The notes under the pieces: generated by a model
What the model saw: only the letters and a program-made list of their open reading frames with translations
Database searches by the model: none
What the model was told of the DNA's origin: nothing
Source of the DNA: Candidatus Moanabacter tarae
GTDB lineage: Bacteria; Verrucomicrobiota; Verrucomicrobiia; Opitutales; UBA2987
Length of the DNA stretch: 64,000 nucleotides
Assembly: GCA_003226295.1 (NCBI GenBank)
Contig: CP029803.1
Location: 230,226-294,225, forward strand
Direction: 5' to 3'
Translations under genes and position numbers: made by a program
Shown here: positions 54,648 through 63,762 of the stretch, one piece after another
Position numbering within the stretch: the stretch's first letter is position 1
Layout of the letters: each line of letters begins with the position of its first letter

Positions 54648-55808
54648 ATGACCCAATCTCACCATGGCGTCCTCCTTGTTTCCGGTCTCCGAACTCACCA
54701 AGAGAATTACGGCCTTTTGTTTCAATCAGATCCTAGGTGTCGACTGGTTGCCATGACTGATGAAGCTGATGTTGGTGATGAGCGGACCAATTGGAATCGC
54801 GCCCTTGCTGACCAATTCGATATTCCTTTCGTTCCCGATTTAGATGAAGCGCTTCGAATGCCGGGTGTTGATATTGTATCCGTATGTGCTGAGCCGGAGC
54901 GGCGAGGCAGAGTTGTGACTAAATGTGCTAGAGCCGGGAAGCACGTCTACATCGACAAGCCGATGACTCCGTATCTTGCGACGGCGGACGATGTGGTGAG
55001 AACAGTCCATAAAGCAGGTGTGAGGAGCCAAATGTTCAGTTTTATTAATCAAGCGTGGTGTCGTCGTGCCCGATCCATTGTGGACTCTGGTGAATTGGGC
55101 GAGTTGATAGCGATCCATGCTGACTGGTTGTTTGCCAAGGGTCATCCTGGTTCCGCGGATTTGACAAAGAGACGAGTCCAACCGTACCCGTGCGAGAGGT
55201 TTTCCTTCATTGATTCGAAGGCTGAATTCTACGCGATTGGTGTTTATGCGCTGGGTCTTGTCTGTTGGCTCGCTAGGGATCGCGTTAGTTCTGTCTATGG
55301 TTGCACTAGGAATTACTTTTTTGATGCGCACCAGAAAAATGGGCAGGAGGACTTTGGGTTCCTATCCCTTAAATTGGGCAACGGGCTCGTTGCGACAGTA
55401 TCTGGTGGAAGAATAGGCTGGTCGAGTCATCCCGCATCAGGTGAAAATAAAGTTTTCCTGATTGGCAGCAAAGGATCGCTCTGTATCGATGGCAATAGGA
55501 TGCGGCTAGAGACCTTTTCAAATTTGGCGCCATGGACTCCGCCGGAAGCTCATCCCGGAGATCCTATGGGCTTTTGGTCTTCGACAAACCAAGAGGCAGC
55601 AGCAAGTCCCAAAGAGAGCTGGGCGGTTCTTCCGTTGGAAACTAACGAGCCGAATGACGCCAACCATTTTGTAGATTGTATTGAGAATGAAAAGGAAAGT
55701 GAAATGAACGCTGATGCCGCTGCACATTTAACTGAGATTCTATTGGCGGGATATAAGTCAGCCGCCACAGGTCAAGTGGTTGATCTACCTTTGGAACGGG
55801 AGGAGTAA
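54648..55808 (+). CDS. Gfo/Idh/MocA-family dehydrogenase
   Basis: The 386-residue protein has the family's two domains. VYIDKPMTPYLATADDVV is the EKP-type motif (here DKP), and SFINQAWCRRARSIVDSGEL opens the C-terminal domain with a GSKGSLCIDGNRM strand pair. The N-terminal motif (GVLLVSGLRTHQ) departs from the classical GxGxxG. It follows the C-terminal-domain-like protein on the same strand and with the FAH gene forms an apparent three-gene unit. Substrate unknown. Confidence 0.84.
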   Translation: MTQSHHGVLLVSGLRTHQENYGLLFQSDPRCRLVAMTDEADVGDERTNWNRALADQFDIPFVPDLDEALRMPGVDIVSVCAEPERRGRVVTKCARAGKHVYIDKPMTPYLATADDVVRTVHKAGVRSQMFSFINQAWCRRARSIVDSGELGELIAIHADWLFAKGHPGSADLTKRRVQPYPCERFSFIDSKAEFYAIGVYALGLVCWLARDRVSSVYGCTRNYFFDAHQKNGQEDFGFLSLKLGNGLVATVSGGRIGWSSHPASGENKVFLIGSKGSLCIDGNRMRLETFSNLAPWTPPEAHPGDPMGFWSSTNQEAAASPKESWAVLPLETNEPNDANHFVDCIENEKESEMNADAAAHLTEILLAGYKSAATGQVVDLPLEREE

Positions 55809-55847
55809 TAACGTAACTGAACCCTTGTTTTCCAGATTACTCAAATC

Positions 55848-55994
55848 ATGGATATCCAGTGTGATATCTCCTCGAATGACAATGCCTCGGTTATTCTAGA
55901 TTGTTTAGACAAAGTTTCCGATCCGGAGTTAGATGAGTCGGTTCTAGAGTTGGGATTCATCAGAAATCTTAGAGTTTCTGATGGGCGTGCCTGA
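55848..55994 (+). pseudogene. N-terminal fragment of a DUF59/MIP18-type Fe-S assembly protein
   Basis: The 48-codon frame reads VILDCLDKVSDPELDESVLE then LGFIRNLRVSDGRA and a stop. DPEL...ELGFIRNLRVSDG is the typical start of DUF59 domains found in SufT/PaaD/MIP18 proteins and at the N-terminus of Mrp/ApbC. The domain needs about 50 more residues, which are absent. It is probably a truncated remnant of an Fe-S cluster assembly gene. Confidence 0.55.
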
Positions 55995-56191
55995 TTTTCC
56001 TTTAGTTGTTGAGTAAGATATCTGAGGTCTGTTCAGCTAGGTACGACCGACGGCCGCACCTAGCTAATGGTTAGCAGGGGAAGTGCCAAGTATGATGGTC
56101 ATCGTCCTTCTGTTCCAAGCAAAATAGGGGGAAGGAAACGAACTCCGCACGTGGCACCGTAGTGCACTTTTATTTTCTATAAGTAAGAAAA

Positions 56192-56268
56192 TGGTGGGAG
56201 ATGCTGGAGTCGAACCAGCGACCTCTTGCGTGTCGAGCAAGCGCTCTAACCAGCTGAGCTAATCCCCC
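56192..56268 (-). tRNA. tRNA-Val (GAC), with C33 in place of U33
   Basis: The minus-strand cloverleaf has acceptor arms GGGGGAT and ATCTCCC, anticodon stem CTTGC/GCAAG around TCGACAC with anticodon GAC, and T-arm GCTGG/CCAGC around TTCGACT; CCA is encoded. Compared with the CAC gene the outer T-stem pair changed from A-T to G-C on both sides, a compensatory change that argues for function. Position 33 is C, where nearly all tRNAs have U. Confidence 0.9.
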
Positions 56269-56461
56269 GGAAGCACTTTGCTTTTCCTAGTAAGAGGAAA
56301 ACGAGAAACCGTTGGATTCCTCTCGGATAGGATAGCATTGGTACTGGGAAAGAAGGAAGCAATTCAAAAATCGGATTCATGAGTTTGGACTATACAGGTT
56401 AGAGGAGGAGGAATATAGGAAATTCTGGGGACAGGAAGATAACGAGAGAGATGATCTCGCT

Positions 56462-58333
56462 TTACAGCCGGCCCTGGGCCTGTTGGCTACGCCATTGTTC
56501 TGAAGGGAGAAGGGTTAGGACAATGAGTAGGACTTGGCTGCCTATGAAGGTGAGGAGCCAGAAGACAGCTCTGTCCATATGCCCATACGAGTGAAGACCA
56601 ATACCGAGCATGTTGGTGCCGAACCAGGACCATGCGGTAATGATGTTTCCTCCAATTGCGAGGGCCATTAATCCTTGTCTCCTGACCAATCCTCCCCATC
56701 GGGTGTGTAGAATTATGGCGTTCCAAATTACAATCATTAGAGCACCGTTTTCCTTAGGATCCCAACCCCAAAATCGACCCCATGATTGGTCAGCCCAAAT
56801 GCCTCCTAAAACGGTCCCAACGAAACTAAAAAGAAGGGCAAAACAGATGACTCCATAGACCGTGCGTGCCAGCGCTTGGGCAGTGTTTTCATCCAATCCT
56901 TTGGTGAAAAACCCCCGGAGGGTGAAGATTAATGCTAGGAACCCAGCAAGGAAGGTGGCAGAGTAGCCGATGTTGATGATGACAACGTGGGTAGCGAGCC
57001 AGAAATTATCGTCCAGAACCGCCTGCATCATCTCCAGAGTGTCTCCGCTGTTCGTTAGATTGTGAGCAATGATGAGAGTGGCAAATCCAATTAGGGCGGC
57101 TACAGCACTTCCAATTCCGTTGCGGCTTATGCGCTCAAGAATCATACTCAAAAGGACAGCAGCCCATCCGACAAAGACCGCTGACGAGTATAAATTGGTA
57201 ATTGGGGGACGGCCCTGAAGATACATGCGTACGAGAAGGCCAATCGTATGCAGTAAGAAGGTTGCTAAAAGAAGGAGAAATGCAGTATGGCCGAGTTTCT
57301 TTGGCCAGACTGCCCAGGATGCGGCAGCTACCAGAAATACAATCGTATAGAGTACGGTTGCAATGAGGAACGGTTTCGTGGAATTGAATAGATATTCAAT
57401 TCCGATCTTGCTTTGATCGGTTTGAAAGCGTCTATCCAGTTTTTCGATGAGTGAAGTGAGAATTAGATTAAACTGGGTGGGATTATTAGATCGATAGGCA
57501 TCGGCTAGCTTGGCATATTCCATAACCACTGGATCGATCCGCATTGAATTGAAAGTTCCTGCCATAACAGAGGTTCCGATATCGGACCAATCGTCGGTTG
57601 ATCCGTTTGCATCTGGTGGCGGAATGGCGCGAAGGCCGGCTATTTCGGAGAGATCACGATAACGTTTGGCGAAAGACATAAAACGGGTGAATACTTCTTC
57701 GTTGTATTCCTGACCGCTTTGTTGTTGGCGAAACGCCTTAATAGATTCAGGAATAATGCTTTCGAAAAAACGATACTCTTCCTCGATGTTTGCACCTGTG
57801 GTGGGCGAATGGAGGCTATAAACTAATCGGTGATATAGGATGAGTGAGTTGCGGAGTTTTACAAGCGCCCGTTCGTATGGGGTGCGAAGTTGGGCTTCCT
57901 CATTGACCTGTTGGACCTGCTTTTCAACCTCCTGTAAATGGGGTCTTAGTTCGTTAAATGAGAAGTATCTGATTTCGTTTGTTTGGTGTCCTAGGAGTCC
58001 GAGTAGGTCGCGATTGGTCACGCGGTATACAGCATGAGTGTCAGCGGCTTCTGGGTTCAGTAAGGTGTCAATTAGCCAGACGATTGCTTCTCTCTTTACG
58101 CTAGTTGAATCCGTAAAAGTCTGACGTCCCCTCAAAACAAGAAGGGAATTTCTTGCCACAGAATCAAGGGGTTTGAGACGACCACCTTCAAGAACAGGAA
58201 GTGTGGCAAAGGATCTTAAATTGTAATCACCTTTGTACCTGATAGGAAGAAAGCCACCAATTATGACCAAGATCCCAAGAACGAGAATGCCGCCCGAAAT
58301 AAACTTACTCATGACAAGATGAGATTGATGCAT
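56462..58333 (-). CDS. ccsA: Cytochrome c biogenesis protein CcsA
   Basis: The 623-residue membrane protein has an N-terminal helix (8-30), a large extracytoplasmic part (about 35-315) and then at least seven membrane helices. GGIWADQSWGRFWGWDP is the WWD haem-handling motif and is followed by helices with conserved His in LHTRWGG and LHSYGHMD. It belongs to System II cytochrome c maturation, where CcsA and ResB carry haem across the membrane and attach it to apocytochrome. The start at 58333 or the ATG at 58312 is possible; neither has a clear ribosome site. resB lies directly upstream (79-base gap). Confidence 0.9.
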   Translation of the reverse strand: MHQSHLVMSKFISGGILVLGILVIIGGFLPIRYKGDYNLRSFATLPVLEGGRLKPLDSVARNSLLVLRGRQTFTDSTSVKREAIVWLIDTLLNPEAADTHAVYRVTNRDLLGLLGHQTNEIRYFSFNELRPHLQEVEKQVQQVNEEAQLRTPYERALVKLRNSLILYHRLVYSLHSPTTGANIEEEYRFFESIIPESIKAFRQQQSGQEYNEEVFTRFMSFAKRYRDLSEIAGLRAIPPPDANGSTDDWSDIGTSVMAGTFNSMRIDPVVMEYAKLADAYRSNNPTQFNLILTSLIEKLDRRFQTDQSKIGIEYLFNSTKPFLIATVLYTIVFLVAAASWAVWPKKLGHTAFLLLLATFLLHTIGLLVRMYLQGRPPITNLYSSAVFVGWAAVLLSMILERISRNGIGSAVAALIGFATLIIAHNLTNSGDTLEMMQAVLDDNFWLATHVVIINIGYSATFLAGFLALIFTLRGFFTKGLDENTAQALARTVYGVICFALLFSFVGTVLGGIWADQSWGRFWGWDPKENGALMIVIWNAIILHTRWGGLVRRQGLMALAIGGNIITAWSWFGTNMLGIGLHSYGHMDRAVFWLLTFIGSQVLLIVLTLLPSEQWRSQQAQGRL

Positions 58334-58412
58334 ATCTGTTTGGAAATCTTTCTCCAGAGGAAAATTCTGACCAGAAGAAACGAGAATTTAGCTGTAGATG
58401 AAATTTTCACGC

Positions 58413-59618
58413 TTATCGTTTTCGTTCTTCGGAAAGGATCGAGGTCCATCGAGTATTGACATAGCGCAAGAGATGTGTGCCGAACTGAAAAAGTAGGCCA
58501 GCCGCAACCAGAATGCAGGAGATATAGGGAAGGGGCCAACCAGGATTTTTAATTACCTGAAACATAGAGGCAGTGTCACCACGGGCAAACTTAGCCTGAT
58601 AAAAAGTCCTTCCTTCATAACGCAGTGGGTTATTCATGTAGATTAAAGCCTGCCGCTCCTCTTTTGTTTCTTGATGCAAAATATTTACCAGGCTGGAGAA
58701 GTTTTTTGGAATTTCCGTGCCCGAGTAGCGATCGTGTGAGAAGTCTATCAATTTAATGGTATAGGGTAGATAGGTTCGCTTTACCCGAAGACCAATTTCA
58801 AACTCGCGATCCTTATGTTTGAAGATTTGGGGCGGAAGGTTTTCGCTCAGGGTAGCCGAGGTTAACCAAGTTCCTAGGGTCCCAATGCTTCCGACTAATC
58901 GAACGATGGCGCTAGGACGGTTACGCTCATCCTGTTTGAACGTCCTGGGAATTTCTCGGGGAAAGATTTTCCTTTCGACTCCAATACCTCGATCGACTGA
59001 AAATATCTCTGTGTCCGCATCTAGCTCACTCTGCAAGAGGATGGAGTTGGGAAAATAGGCAATGATTTCAATTCGGAAAGGAAGTGTTGGATGCTCAAAT
59101 GAGGACGATTTTTCAATCAGTTCGGTGGGAATACTGACTGTCTTATCGATACTGGGGTCAGATCTATCGAGAATGAATAGCTCATCAAGGGTAAAGCTTT
59201 CAATGTAGTTGGCAGACTCTCCTTCTGTGATCCACATGCTATCCTCTTCCTGAACTAAGTTTGTAACAAGTTGACCTACAATAAGTAAAAGGATTCCAGC
59301 ATGAATCATGGCGATTCCGGACTTTTTAAAACTCGGCCTAAAAAATCTGAAATGCGCGACCAACAAATTAACGGTTAAAAGAGGGCCAATTAAATAGCCT
59401 CCTGGAATGGGTAGGTGGAGCCAACTTAAATATTCGCCGAAGAACCAATCGTCTGGAAATTGCCACAGTGCCAAAACATGTTCGAAGTATTTTTCCTGGG
59501 CACCTCGGATTCCGATATTGACCTGGTCGAGTGTACCAAAAAAGACCAATAGTAGACCTAAGGTCAGGAGGGTTACAGTGAGACGTATTGAACTGAAGAA
59601 TCGATAGAGTGGATTCAT
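58413..59618 (-). CDS. resB: ResB/Ccs1-family cytochrome c biogenesis protein
   Basis: The 401-residue protein has three N-terminal membrane helices (about 12-30, 70-90, 100-122), a large periplasmic domain and one C-terminal helix (about 362-382), the ResB/Ccs1 layout. FRPSFKKSGIAMIHAGILLL contains the conserved His of the second or third helix. It works with CcsA in haem delivery. GRTFYQAKFARGD near the end is the ResB C-terminal segment. It is followed by ccsA on the same strand. Confidence 0.88.
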   Translation of the reverse strand: MNPLYRFFSSIRLTVTLLTLGLLLVFFGTLDQVNIGIRGAQEKYFEHVLALWQFPDDWFFGEYLSWLHLPIPGGYLIGPLLTVNLLVAHFRFFRPSFKKSGIAMIHAGILLLIVGQLVTNLVQEEDSMWITEGESANYIESFTLDELFILDRSDPSIDKTVSIPTELIEKSSSFEHPTLPFRIEIIAYFPNSILLQSELDADTEIFSVDRGIGVERKIFPREIPRTFKQDERNRPSAIVRLVGSIGTLGTWLTSATLSENLPPQIFKHKDREFEIGLRVKRTYLPYTIKLIDFSHDRYSGTEIPKNFSSLVNILHQETKEERQALIYMNNPLRYEGRTFYQAKFARGDTASMFQVIKNPGWPLPYISCILVAAGLLFQFGTHLLRYVNTRWTSILSEERKR

Positions 59619-59892
59619 TCTGGGGATGGCGCAAAAAGAAGGTAAGGATCCGATTGCGACTTAGGAGGAAAACAGTGAGGAGTAAATCAAGAAAATGTTG
59701 TCTGCGGATAATAAAGGGTTCTGCTGGGACATGGAGAAAGAAGGGATTGGAACAACCGTGAATCTAGCCTTATGGTGTGAGGGATAAGATCACCAGAAAA
59801 GATAAGATTTAAGGATCGGAGTTCTGATCCGAAAAAAAATTGTTAACTATTCGAGGGTTTTCAAGTGTATAACAATTTTCTAAATCTATGGT

Positions 59893-60516
59893 TTACTGGA
59901 ACTTCACTGTTTCCAGGAATTCCAGAAAGGGTTTTCTTTGTTTTTCGACAAGGATAGTGTCGCCGGAAATCTTGAAAAACCATGTGTTGTCCTGATGAGA
60001 TAGCATCGCGATTAGGCTGTTTTGGGGATGGGGTTTCCCTTGAGATTCAATTGTGTTATGTAGATCGATAAGGTGGAACCGATTCTCTGCAAAATCTACT
60101 TCGGTCAAGTAGTTCGAAACTTCATCAGCTGGTATGGAATCGAGTCCGATCTGGCGGCGCCAGCGATTGATATTAAGAAGGATTCCTCCTACGTCACCCG
60201 GGAATGTTGTGATTGTAATCTCTGCGGTTTGTCCACCCGTGTCATTGACCATAAAACTGGCAACTCGGAGCGGTGATGCAGGACCGGGATTCCAAGAATC
60301 TGGCACTTCCCAAAACGGTTGGGACAGTGGGGTTGCTGAGTCCGGTTGAGTCTCCTTGGGGATCGGATGACCCTCAGGAAGCCGAGTTGAACCTTTTCCA
60401 GAACTTGGCCCTGTTCTCTCCTCCTTTGGAATTTCATAATACGTGACTTCTGGCTTGCCACATCCAAACAAGCAGAGAATCAAACTAGCTAAAACTTGGT
60501 TTATAAAAAAGCGCAT
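59893..60516 (-). CDS. Secreted lipoprotein of unknown function
   Basis: The 207-residue protein has a lipoprotein signal peptide, LILCLFGCGKPE, with the lipobox Cys at residue 19. A Pro/Ser-rich linker (about 30-75) is followed by a globular domain with PLRVASFMVNDTGG, TTFPGDVGGILLNINRWRRQ and GDTILVEKQRKPFLEFL. I do not recognise the domain; similar lipoproteins precede resB-ccsA in Verrucomicrobiota and Planctomycetota as far as I recall. It overlaps the ychF stop by one base (TAATG), so translation is probably coupled. Confidence 0.75.
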   Translation of the reverse strand: MRFFINQVLASLILCLFGCGKPEVTYYEIPKEERTGPSSGKGSTRLPEGHPIPKETQPDSATPLSQPFWEVPDSWNPGPASPLRVASFMVNDTGGQTAEITITTFPGDVGGILLNINRWRRQIGLDSIPADEVSNYLTEVDFAENRFHLIDLHNTIESQGKPHPQNSLIAMLSHQDNTWFFKISGDTILVEKQRKPFLEFLETVKFQ

Positions 60517-61631
60517 TACTGAAAGCGAAAAAGGGTAACATCGCCGTCTTGAAGGCGGTAATCTTTTCCCTCGATTCGATAGCGGCCTTTCTCGCGAGCG
60601 GAGAGAATCGAGCCAATGTTAATGAGTTCATTGTAGGAGACAACTTCAGCTTTGATAAAGCCTTTTTCAAAGTCGGTGTGGACAATTCCAGCACATTGTG
60701 GCGCGGTCATACCCTTGGTGAAGGACCAAGCCCGAACCTCGTCTTCACCTATGGTGAAGAATGTAGCAAGGCCGAGAAGACTATAGGTAGCACATATAAG
60801 ATTATCGATTCCTGAATTGAGAACCCCAAGTTCCTTAAGGAACTGCGTCGCTTCTTCTGGGCTTAGGTAAGCCAGATCCTCCTCCAATTTACCACAAATA
60901 ACGCACTGATTAGCCTTCTCGTTTCGGCGGACAAACTGATAGACATCGGATACATAAGTATTGGAGATAGGATCCGAGGCATCAGATTCTGCGATATTGC
61001 AGGCATAGAGTACCGGTTTTGAAGTCAAAAGGAAGAGTTTTTTCAGAATGGTAGATTCTTCCTCGTGAAGTTCGAGGGTGCTAGCAGGATGTCCAGCGTT
61101 TAAATGAGGCTGTAGGCGTTCCAGGAGATTAAGGATTTCAGTAGATTCGCGGTCTCCACCACGTGCTCTTTTTATGGTTTTATCTATTTGCCTCTCAACT
61201 GACTGGAGATCGGAAAGAATGAGTTCGGTCGATACGATTTGGATATCACGTACTGGATCTATTGAACCAAGGTGATGAATCACTTCTTCGTCATTATAGC
61301 AACGAATCACTTCAATTATTGCGTCCACTTCACGGATATTACCGAGAAACTGGTTGCCTAACCCTTCCCCTTTGCTCGCTCCTGGGACCAGTCCAGCAAT
61401 GTCAACAAACTCAATCGTGGCAGGAATTTGCTTATCCTTCGCTACAAGACTAGCCAAAGGTCCTAATCTGGCTTCTGGAACACTTACTACCCCAACATTA
61501 GGTTCAATAGTACAAAAGGGATAATTCGCGACCTCCGCTTTGTGTGTCCGTGTGAGCGCGTTTAAAAGAGTAGACTTTCCCGTATTAGGGAGTCCAATGA
61601 TACCTGCCTTGAGTAGGTGCAGCCCGTTAAT
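60516..61631 (-). CDS. ychF: Ribosome-binding ATPase YchF, with unusual ATT or CTG start
   Basis: The frame encodes about 371 residues, the normal YchF length (E. coli 363). The P-loop is LKAGIIGLPNTGKSTLLNAL, the Obg-like G3 region is VDIAGLVPGASKGEGLGN, and NIAE replaces NKxD as in ATP-preferring OLA1/YchF proteins. The C-terminal TGS domain ends YRIEGKDYRLQDGDVTLFRF. Upstream of the P-loop the frame has no ATG, GTG or TTG before a stop. AGGAAGG sits four bases before an ATT at 61631, and a CTG at 61622 follows. The first standard start (TTG, 61457) would remove the P-loop, so ATT is the best candidate. Confidence 0.85.
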   Translation of the reverse strand: MNGLHLLKAGIIGLPNTGKSTLLNALTRTHKAEVANYPFCTIEPNVGVVSVPEARLGPLASLVAKDKQIPATIEFVDIAGLVPGASKGEGLGNQFLGNIREVDAIIEVIRCYNDEEVIHHLGSIDPVRDIQIVSTELILSDLQSVERQIDKTIKRARGGDRESTEILNLLERLQPHLNAGHPASTLELHEEESTILKKLFLLTSKPVLYACNIAESDASDPISNTYVSDVYQFVRRNEKANQCVICGKLEEDLAYLSPEEATQFLKELGVLNSGIDNLICATYSLLGLATFFTIGEDEVRAWSFTKGMTAPQCAGIVHTDFEKGFIKAEVVSYNELINIGSILSAREKGRYRIEGKDYRLQDGDVTLFRFQ

Positions 61632-61996
61632 CCAGCCTTCCTAAAAAGGTGCTATTGGGTACAATGAGAACACCCGCAGTCAAGGACGATGTTAGAGGGC
61701 TTACAAAAAAAGCCGAGAAAGTGTAATTGCTGATGAAAAAAAGCATGCCCAGAGGGTTATAACATTTAGTAGATCACACTTATCCTCTGTGGTCTTGAAC
61801 GAGCCAAGGCCTAGCTGCCTTGATAAAACCTCCCAGCGACATTTCCTCAATAGAGCTTAATAGAACTGAAAGGCCGAAGCTCCTAAGGCGCTGTAATTCT
61901 AAAGGATTTTGAGGTAGATTGGTCCCAAACTTTAAAGATTACTCCCAGCGGTAGGTCTGCATTTGCTTTCCCTTCTCCTAGGCCCCGGTTCTGATG
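61632..61996. other. Intergenic region, nothing recognised
   Basis: No convincing gene is visible between ychF and the Nramp-like gene (both minus strand). A tiny frame at about 61661-61723 (20 codons) is probably chance. The ychF promoter should lie here. Confidence 0.45.
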
Positions 61997-63454
61997 TCAC
62001 CCTCCCGCTAGCTTCCCAATTAGTCCCCATCCGCTGATGAATGAGGAAGCAAAAAGTATTACGGTAGATATTATGCTACCAATAAGTACAAATTTATGGG
62101 TTCGGTAGGGTGGAGGAAGCTTAAAGTTTAGGTAGAGGGCCCCTGCCATGATTAGGGCGATGGCGATGTTAGTGATGAGGAAGCCTGCCACCTGGGTAAG
62201 GATATCGAAAGGAATATTATTCCATACGATGACCATGGTAGTAATGAATGTATAGAGGCAGATGATTTTCTTAAACTTGAGGTAGTCCCATTTACGATTA
62301 GGCCAAATGGCCTGAAAGAATTCCTGTCCAACTCGGGCGTAGATCTCGGGAAGGGCCTGAAGGGTTCCCCAAAGGGCGGCGATAATACAAATATAGTAGA
62401 TCCAGTTAAGGGAGGGATGAATATTATTCCAAACATCGGCTTGGTGTGTAAGCAAACTCCAGCCCTCGAACCGGGTTTCTAAGGGAAAAAGTACTGCGGC
62501 TCCAGAGATCATGAAAGTTCCGGTGACAATAAAGAGAACAATTGCTCCCATTCCGACATCCCAGCGGAGTGGGGCAACAAGTTTTCGAAGTCGACTCACT
62601 TGATCAGGATCCTCCGGGAGATAGTCAATAGAGTCGCTGGTGAATGCCTGGAGGCGGATCTTTTCGATCTCCTTATGGCCGGTTAATCCCCAACGACGAA
62701 TACCGACCCAGTTGGAGTAGACGATATAGGCGATAACTGAGCCCCCAACATAGCCGAAAGTTGTTGCCATGGTAAGCATAGGGTGGCGGATAGCGTCCAC
62801 GGGTGCCCACTCTGGGAAGGTTGGTATGTATCCGAAGCTAATTGTACCAATAAATGCCTTAACAAAATCCGGACGGACTAGAAGCGTGCCCAGAATGGTT
62901 CCAGTAATCAGAATACCGCAGATTGTCAGTTGTTGTTTCTCGAGTCTTTCAAATGAGAGTCTAAGACTAAGGCCTAGAGCCAGGGCGATAAATATGGTAG
63001 TGATGATATTTTCCCAGGTGGATTCCTGGATGGAGGTGGAAAGAGTATCACTAAGGAGAAAATGGAATAGATCCCCGCAAGGCTTTGCGATCGGAACCCA
63101 TCCGAGAGGAGCTCCTATCATTTCGAGGATTAAGAGAGTAATGAGTAGCCAGCCCCTAGGGCCTGGTGCACGAACAAGGCGGTGGCCAATGTACTCTCCA
63201 CTGATGGCAGTGTAGCGACCGATCAAATAGGTTACGAATACGCCTTTGACTAGGCAGGCGAGGAGAACAAGCCATAGAAGATCGTAACCAGCCCACGTTC
63301 CGGCTCGTGTAACCACGATGGTTTCCCCCGCTCCAATAGCTACCGATGCTACGATTGCAGCAGGACCAAAAATTGCTAGGAGCCCGATGATTTTTTTGAA
63401 CGACCAAGGCTCATCAAAGACGCTCGGATCTTTTGGAATCTCGATTTTATTCAT
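61997..63454 (-). CDS. Atypical Nramp-family transporter
   Basis: Read from the ATG at 63454 the protein has 485 residues and about eleven membrane helices in the Nramp/LeuT-like plan. The first helix, where metal-transporting Nramps carry DPGN, reads GPAAIVASVAIGAGETIV, so the metal-binding Asp and Asn are missing. A TTG at 63550 would add 32 residues rich in Pro without obvious function. Divergent Nramp relatives of this GxGE kind are known but their substrates are unclear. A second relative is transcribed away from it, cut by the window edge. Confidence 0.8.
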   Translation of the reverse strand: MNKIEIPKDPSVFDEPWSFKKIIGLLAIFGPAAIVASVAIGAGETIVVTRAGTWAGYDLLWLVLLACLVKGVFVTYLIGRYTAISGEYIGHRLVRAPGPRGWLLITLLILEMIGAPLGWVPIAKPCGDLFHFLLSDTLSTSIQESTWENIITTIFIALALGLSLRLSFERLEKQQLTICGILITGTILGTLLVRPDFVKAFIGTISFGYIPTFPEWAPVDAIRHPMLTMATTFGYVGGSVIAYIVYSNWVGIRRWGLTGHKEIEKIRLQAFTSDSIDYLPEDPDQVSRLRKLVAPLRWDVGMGAIVLFIVTGTFMISGAAVLFPLETRFEGWSLLTHQADVWNNIHPSLNWIYYICIIAALWGTLQALPEIYARVGQEFFQAIWPNRKWDYLKFKKIICLYTFITTMVIVWNNIPFDILTQVAGFLITNIAIALIMAGALYLNFKLPPPYRTHKFVLIGSIISTVILFASSFISGWGLIGKLAGG

Positions 63455-63762
63455 AGCCGAGTAATGGAGAGGTGTTGGGACCGAGGGATCGTGCAGTCTA
63501 GATGGTGGAAATCTAGATTGATAGGTCGGGATAGTAATTTGATTACTCAAGTAATCAAGTCTCTGTTCTTATTTTAAGGATAGTATTATATTGGATGGTT
63601 ATTAGACTTTGTTACTTACATACACAGAATATTCAGTGTCCTAATTAAGACACTTTAATAACGACCCTGATATTTTCCAGGTTTGAGGTTTTGACAGATG
63701 AATCGAAGTATTGAAGATTTTTGAAAGATCCGGGACATTCTTGTCCAAAAAACAACACTACC

